Assembly (NCBI GenBank): GCA_018398765.1 | Contig: JAHBMJ010002580.1 | Location: forward strand, 36,626 to 47,022 | Direction: 5' to 3' | Length of the DNA stretch: 10,397 nt | Source: Chromera velia | Taxonomy: Eukaryota > Sar > Chromeraceae | In this document: positions 7,501-10,397 of the stretch, piece after piece | How positions within the stretch are numbered: position 1 is the stretch's first letter | Layout: every line of letters begins with the position of its first letter | Notes under the pieces: model-generated | Seen by the model: the letters and a program-made list of their open reading frames with translations, nothing else | What the model was told of the DNA's origin: nothing | Databases searched by the model: none | Made by a program: the position numbers and the translations under genes

Positions 7501-7563
7501 CCTGTTTTTTGCTATTACCACTACCATTGGAACAGTACTACCATAACTATAAAATTAATAACC

Positions 7564-7583
7564 AGGCGGCCTAGCGGCCGCCT
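7564..7583. repeat. GC-rich perfect hairpin near the right end of the island
   Basis: AGGCGGCC (7564-7571) and GGCCGCCT (7576-7583) form a perfect 8-bp stem around a TAGC loop, in otherwise AT-rich DNA. It lies 18 bp inside the right 19-bp inverted repeat (7602-7620). It could be a subterminal structural element of the transposon. Confidence 0.7.
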
Positions 7584-7628
7584 AGTAACCATCCTACTTT
7601 CGTTACTCCTAACCATATTGTATGTATT

Positions 7629-8330
7629 TAGGAAGAGTTTTGCATACTTCTCTATCTAGCGTGAGAGAGACTCAGTGACTCCACAAAATGGACTGGTCTG
7701 AATATACCAGGACGTACCAGGACTAGTACCAGGAGGATCGAGCTTAAGGAGACCTATAATATGATGTACAGCTAGGTAGTGATTGATCCAACACCAAAAT
7801 TCTCTTCCAAAGAAACGAGGTCCAGGGAGAGTGTCGGGCTGCAAATCACTGTGTCCTCTAAGACAGCTTCCCTTTTTTTGTGCACCCGCATGTAGACCCG
7901 CAAACAAAAACAGGATCTGAAAAATTGGAACGCATACAGGTACGCGAGAGGGAAAAGACATGGAGTAACATATATAAATATATGCTGACCTGGGACTTTC
8001 TGGCTTGACATGAGCTTGCACTTATGATAAATAATGATAAAGCTCTGAAACACCCAGAGATCAGATAAGAGGAAGACATATTGCAGAGACGTCATTGAAT
8101 GTTTATTGGTGTTGCGCTTATCACTTCCACAGACTTCTTTCCCTCGAGGGTACTCGAGGGACACCGATCACTAAAATGGTATAAAACCTCACTAGCTAGC
8201 TATTAAATAAATACTGGGAGCTGTTTTGACTGGCTGGTTTACGGGACATCATGGGATCATTATGATTTATCTTCATCATGTTACCTCTCTAACACTACAA
8301 GCCACTTAAAAATTTTTTCGCTCTGGCAGA
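7629..8330. other. Gene-free spacer
   Basis: No supported gene on either strand. Long minus-strand open frames at 7656-8164 overlap one another and show no domain or coding-like composition. Visible structure includes three TACCAGGA words at 7704-7735, the palindrome CCCTCGAGGG at 8141-8150 followed by a partial copy ending at 8160, and an ATATATAAATATAT tract near 7970-7983. Confidence 0.5.
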
Positions 8331-8332
8331 TA

Positions 8333-8423
8333 GACTTGAAAGTCTGCACCGCAGGCGTGGACTATGTCTTGAAAATCTATGCCGCTGGGTGGACTATGTC
8401 TTAAAAATCTGTAATACAAGGAC
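8333..8423. repeat. About 33-bp tandem repeat, nearly three copies
   Basis: The units start at 8333, 8366 and 8398, each beginning GWCTTRAAARTCT. The first two end in TGGACTAT; the third loses similarity after about 15 bp. A CCGCAGGCG word in the first unit recurs at 8452-8460. Confidence 0.75.
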
Positions 8424-9371
8424 AACTTGATTAACTGCCTAGTCGGCTGTGCCGCAGGCGCAAACAAACTTGATCAGCCATCCCATAAATGTGGACGAAC
8501 TTGAACGTTCTGCTTTCATGCTGCACGCGTCGGCGTGCATCGCGACGGTGAGACGGCGAGGAGACAGTAAGTACTGTATAGAGCATAGAAAAGAACAGAA
8601 GAATAATACAGATATAAGATTAAAAAATAGAGAAAGAAAGATCATCTTCTCATACCCTAAACCGTTGGTGGTGAAGGGAGTGGTAAAAAAGAGGAGAGAT
8701 ATAAGATAAAGAGATCATTGGGGAGAAAGAGAGAGAAATGTAGATCAGAGATAAAGACGACAGAATATTTTGTCACAGTACTTTAAGATTTTCAGTGTCA
8801 TGTTCTTTTTTTGGTTCTAAGCTATAGGGCCTTTTGTACTGAGTCACCTATTGTAAGATTCAGCTCGAAAAGCGCGCATATCGAGCGCGAAAATGATGGC
8901 ACGGAGACGATTGGAGACATTTGGAGACGGCACGACAAAATTCTACAAGGAAGCCCTCGATCCAATGCCCTCCATCCGAAGTCCGTCGGGAAAATCGACG
9001 AGTTTCCACACCATCCTCAGAGTCATCTGGACGTCCTCTGACCGATATAATCACGTTCATCGCGTCCAAGACGAGCTTCACAAAGCATTGTCAGATCAAG
9101 AGGGGACCTGACAGCCTTTTGTTGTGGTGAAATCTTTTCACTCTTATCGGACCGTGAGCATCAGTCTGCCCCAACTTCCCTGCTTTACGCTGTTCCTTTC
9201 TTTTATATCGCAGCCATTTTTGTCACTTCGAGCACATTCTTCGTGCCACCTCCAGCATACCTCGATACATTGGCATTGCTGCCTGATTGCGTGAGAAAAA
9301 CACGAATCACAGAGAGTCATCGAAAAGGACCTGGGCTGAGAGGTTTTTCCGTGTAGCGTGATCGTTTAGAG
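8424..9371 (+). other. Upstream region and leader of LSM3, no firm gene
   Basis: No domain was recognised. The stretch 8449-8566 is less AT-rich and ends at a strong donor-like GTAAGT (8567-8572). A pyrimidine-rich acceptor-like tract ending GCAG lies at about 9190-9212. Together they could bound an intron in the LSM3 leader, but this is only a possibility. Between 8860 and 9130 several frames on both strands are open at once, so no one frame stands out as coding. The LSM3 promoter should lie here, but no core element could be identified with confidence. Confidence 0.4.
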
Positions 9372-9659
9372 ATGGACGCGACCCACGGCGGTGTAGAAGA
9401 GCCCCTCGACCTGATTCGTCTCTCTCTAGACGAAAAGATTGTCATCAAGTGCAGAGGAGACAGGCAGCTCACGGGACGCCTGCAGGCCTTTGACAGTCAC
9501 TTAAACATGGTACTCTCGGAAGTCGAGGAAGTGCACACGCTGATATCGTATGACCAGGACACAGACGAGCAAGAGGTGAAGAAGGAGAAACGAAACATGG
9601 ACATGCTTTTCATACGAGGAGATTCTGTCATCTTTGTTTCTCTGCCGATGGAGGGATGA
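9372..9659 (+). CDS. LSM3: U6 snRNA-associated Sm-like protein Lsm3
   Basis: Lsm3 is a subunit of two heteroheptameric rings. The nuclear Lsm2-8 ring binds the U-rich 3' end of U6 snRNA for splicing, and the cytoplasmic Lsm1-7 ring promotes mRNA decapping and decay. The 95-residue product has the usual Lsm3 length. It opens with the family's [14 protein letters not shown] (residues 8-21). The Sm1 motif follows, with [14 protein letters not shown] around residues 36-49. A charged insert comes next ([17 protein letters not shown]), and the Sm2 motif [12 protein letters not shown] ends the fold at about residues 79-90. RNA-contacting positions in D-x-H-x-N and RGD are intact. The gene is a single uninterrupted frame. 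The ATG at 9372 is chosen because the family N-terminus begins eight residues later and an in-frame TAG lies just upstream (9354-9356). Confidence 0.96.
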   Translation: MDATHGGVEEPLDLIRLSLDEKIVIKCRGDRQLTGRLQAFDSHLNMVLSEVEEVHTLISYDQDTDEQEVKKEKRNMDMLFIRGDSVIFVSLPMEG

Positions 9660-9938
9660 GGGAGGAATAGAGGGAGAAAGCAATACAGCTGGGAGAAGAC
9701 GGAAGCTCAGAATTCATTCAGGGACAGGGAGGAGGGGGGGGGGGACAGGAGATCAACAAGGTAAGGACAGAGTGTTTTCACAGGATTGCAGCAAAATTAT
9801 GAGATGACAGGCCCTGAAGGAAACGACGGCACGACGACAGAACGAGAACGTTCATTTCCATCGCACCGGCCTCACAGGTAAAATGCACTGAGACACGGAC
9901 AAATTGTTTCGATCTTTTAAGTGCGCTGCGAGTATTCT
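9660..9938 (+). other. 3' flank of LSM3
   Basis: Purine-rich non-coding sequence follows the LSM3 stop codon, with a G-homopolymer at 9735-9744 or so. It presumably includes the 3' untranslated region; no clear poly(A) signal stands out. Confidence 0.5.
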
Positions 9939-10397
9939 GTTCCTTTTTTTTTCTTTTTCTTGTTTCTTTTCTTTTCTTTTCCAAAGGCTTTGGGCACTCG
10001 TGCTTCCTCCTCTCGCACCCTTCCGCTTCTTTGCTCTTCTCGCCTAATTCCTCTTGCAGACTCCCTCCTTCCCTCTATACGTCCATCTCGGTTTCTCTTG
10101 CGTGGCTGTCTGTCTTTTTGTTATACCTCTTCCGTATGTCTGTGTGTTCATTCTTTTCCGAACGGCTTCACGGCACGTCTCTCTCCTTTTTCTTTTTCCC
10201 CTTCTCTTTGTTCCTCTCCCTTCCCCTTCTTTCCTTCTTTCTCTCCCTCCCTCGCTCTCTCTTTTTCACTTTTTTGTCCCCCTTCTCTCTCTTCCTTGCT
10301 CTTTTTCCGTGTTGGTTGCCTTTCCTTTCTTCTCTCTTTCTCTCTCTCTCTCTCTTCCTCTCTCTCTCTTCGTTTCTCTCTCTTCCTTTCTCTCCCC
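9939..10397. repeat. Long pyrimidine-rich low-complexity tract
   Basis: About 460 bp of overwhelmingly C and T on the + strand, with TTTTC, CCTTC and CTCTCT runs and a (CT)n microsatellite near 10341-10354. It contains no credible open frame and continues beyond the window. It mirrors, on the opposite strand sense, the purine-rich tract at 90-430. Confidence 0.75.

Larger units (their letters stand above)
2590..7620. mobile_element. Nested mobile-element island bounded by imperfect terminal inverted repeats
   Basis: The left end, CAGTAGGGTTAGGAGTTAC (2590-2608), matches the reverse complement of the right end, GTTACTCCTAACCATATTG (7602-7620), at 16 of 19 positions. GGTAAC or GTTACC-type words cluster just inside both ends, at 2628-2710 on the left and 7515-7595 on the right. 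The outer octamers TAGGTACA (2582-2589) and TATGTATT (7621-7628) agree at only 5 of 8 positions, so an old 8-bp target duplication is possible but unproven. The island contains the split RT gene, a hAT transposase pseudogene and a foldback element. Whether the ends belong to one original element or to unrelated decayed copies cannot be settled from one sequence. Confidence 0.45.

Noticed and set aside
7564-7588. Helitron 3' end (hairpin followed by CTAG)
   Set aside because: The CTAG overlaps or abuts the stem instead of lying about ten bases beyond it, no matching 5' TC end or Rep/helicase gene was seen, and inverted repeats fit a DNA transposon better.
7656-8164. Long minus-strand open frames
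   Set aside because: Several overlapping frames are open together, with no domain, no splice support and no coding-like composition.
8860-9130. Three overlapping + frames and one minus frame of about 70 codons upstream of LSM3
   Set aside because: Frames open simultaneously on both strands suggest composition effects; none shows a recognisable domain. They are more likely LSM3 leader or promoter DNA.
9778-9984. Minus-strand 68-codon frame in the LSM3 3' flank
   Set aside because: Its start is a Lys/Arg-rich translation of the T/C-rich tract and the rest has no recognisable feature.

Overview
The window is nuclear eukaryotic DNA. It has two recognisable host genes, both on the + strand, separated by about 7.5 kb of AT-richer, gene-poor DNA filled with decayed mobile elements. 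Spliceosomal intron signals, an EHD-type EH-domain gene and an LSM3 gene show that it is a eukaryote. Short introns, GC-balanced exons and strongly purine- or pyrimidine-biased flanks would suit a compact protist or algal genome such as a stramenopile. That placement is an inference only, because no lineage-specific marker was seen.

Layout. 1-721: purine-rich, low-complexity DNA, read as intron or upstream sequence of the first gene, ending in a good 3' splice site. 722-1575: the last two exons of an EHD-like (RME-1/Past1) gene, carrying its C-terminal EH domain; the 5' part lies outside the window. 1576-2176: AT-rich 3' flank. 2177-2571: a 379-bp non-autonomous hAT-like element with a perfect 8-bp target duplication. 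About 2590-7620: a nested mobile-element island bounded by short imperfect terminal inverted repeats. Inside it a reverse transcriptase (RT) gene is split in two. The catalytic motif A half is at 2876-3138, and the half with the FPQGSP and YMDD motifs is at 5827-6672. The 2.68-kb segment between them is flanked by an 8-bp repeat matching at 7 of 8 bases. That segment holds a minus-strand hAT transposase pseudogene (3475-3974) and an 831-bp foldback structure (4996-5826) with two 280-bp arms. 7621-9371: further gene-poor DNA with small tandem repeats, merging into the upstream region of the second gene. 9372-9659: a complete, intronless LSM3 gene. 9660-10397: its 3' flank, turning into a long CT-rich tract.

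The two host genes show no functional link: EHD proteins act in endocytic membrane recycling and Lsm3 in RNA processing. The middle is a record of successive insertions. An RT element, probably Penelope-like, was interrupted by hAT-related DNA, and both then decayed. Decay signs are an in-frame TGA just before YMDD, frame breaks, and arm differences that are almost all transitions. The most notable observations are the RT gene lying within DNA-transposon-like inverted repeats and the transition-biased decay of the foldback arms. No intact new system can be claimed.
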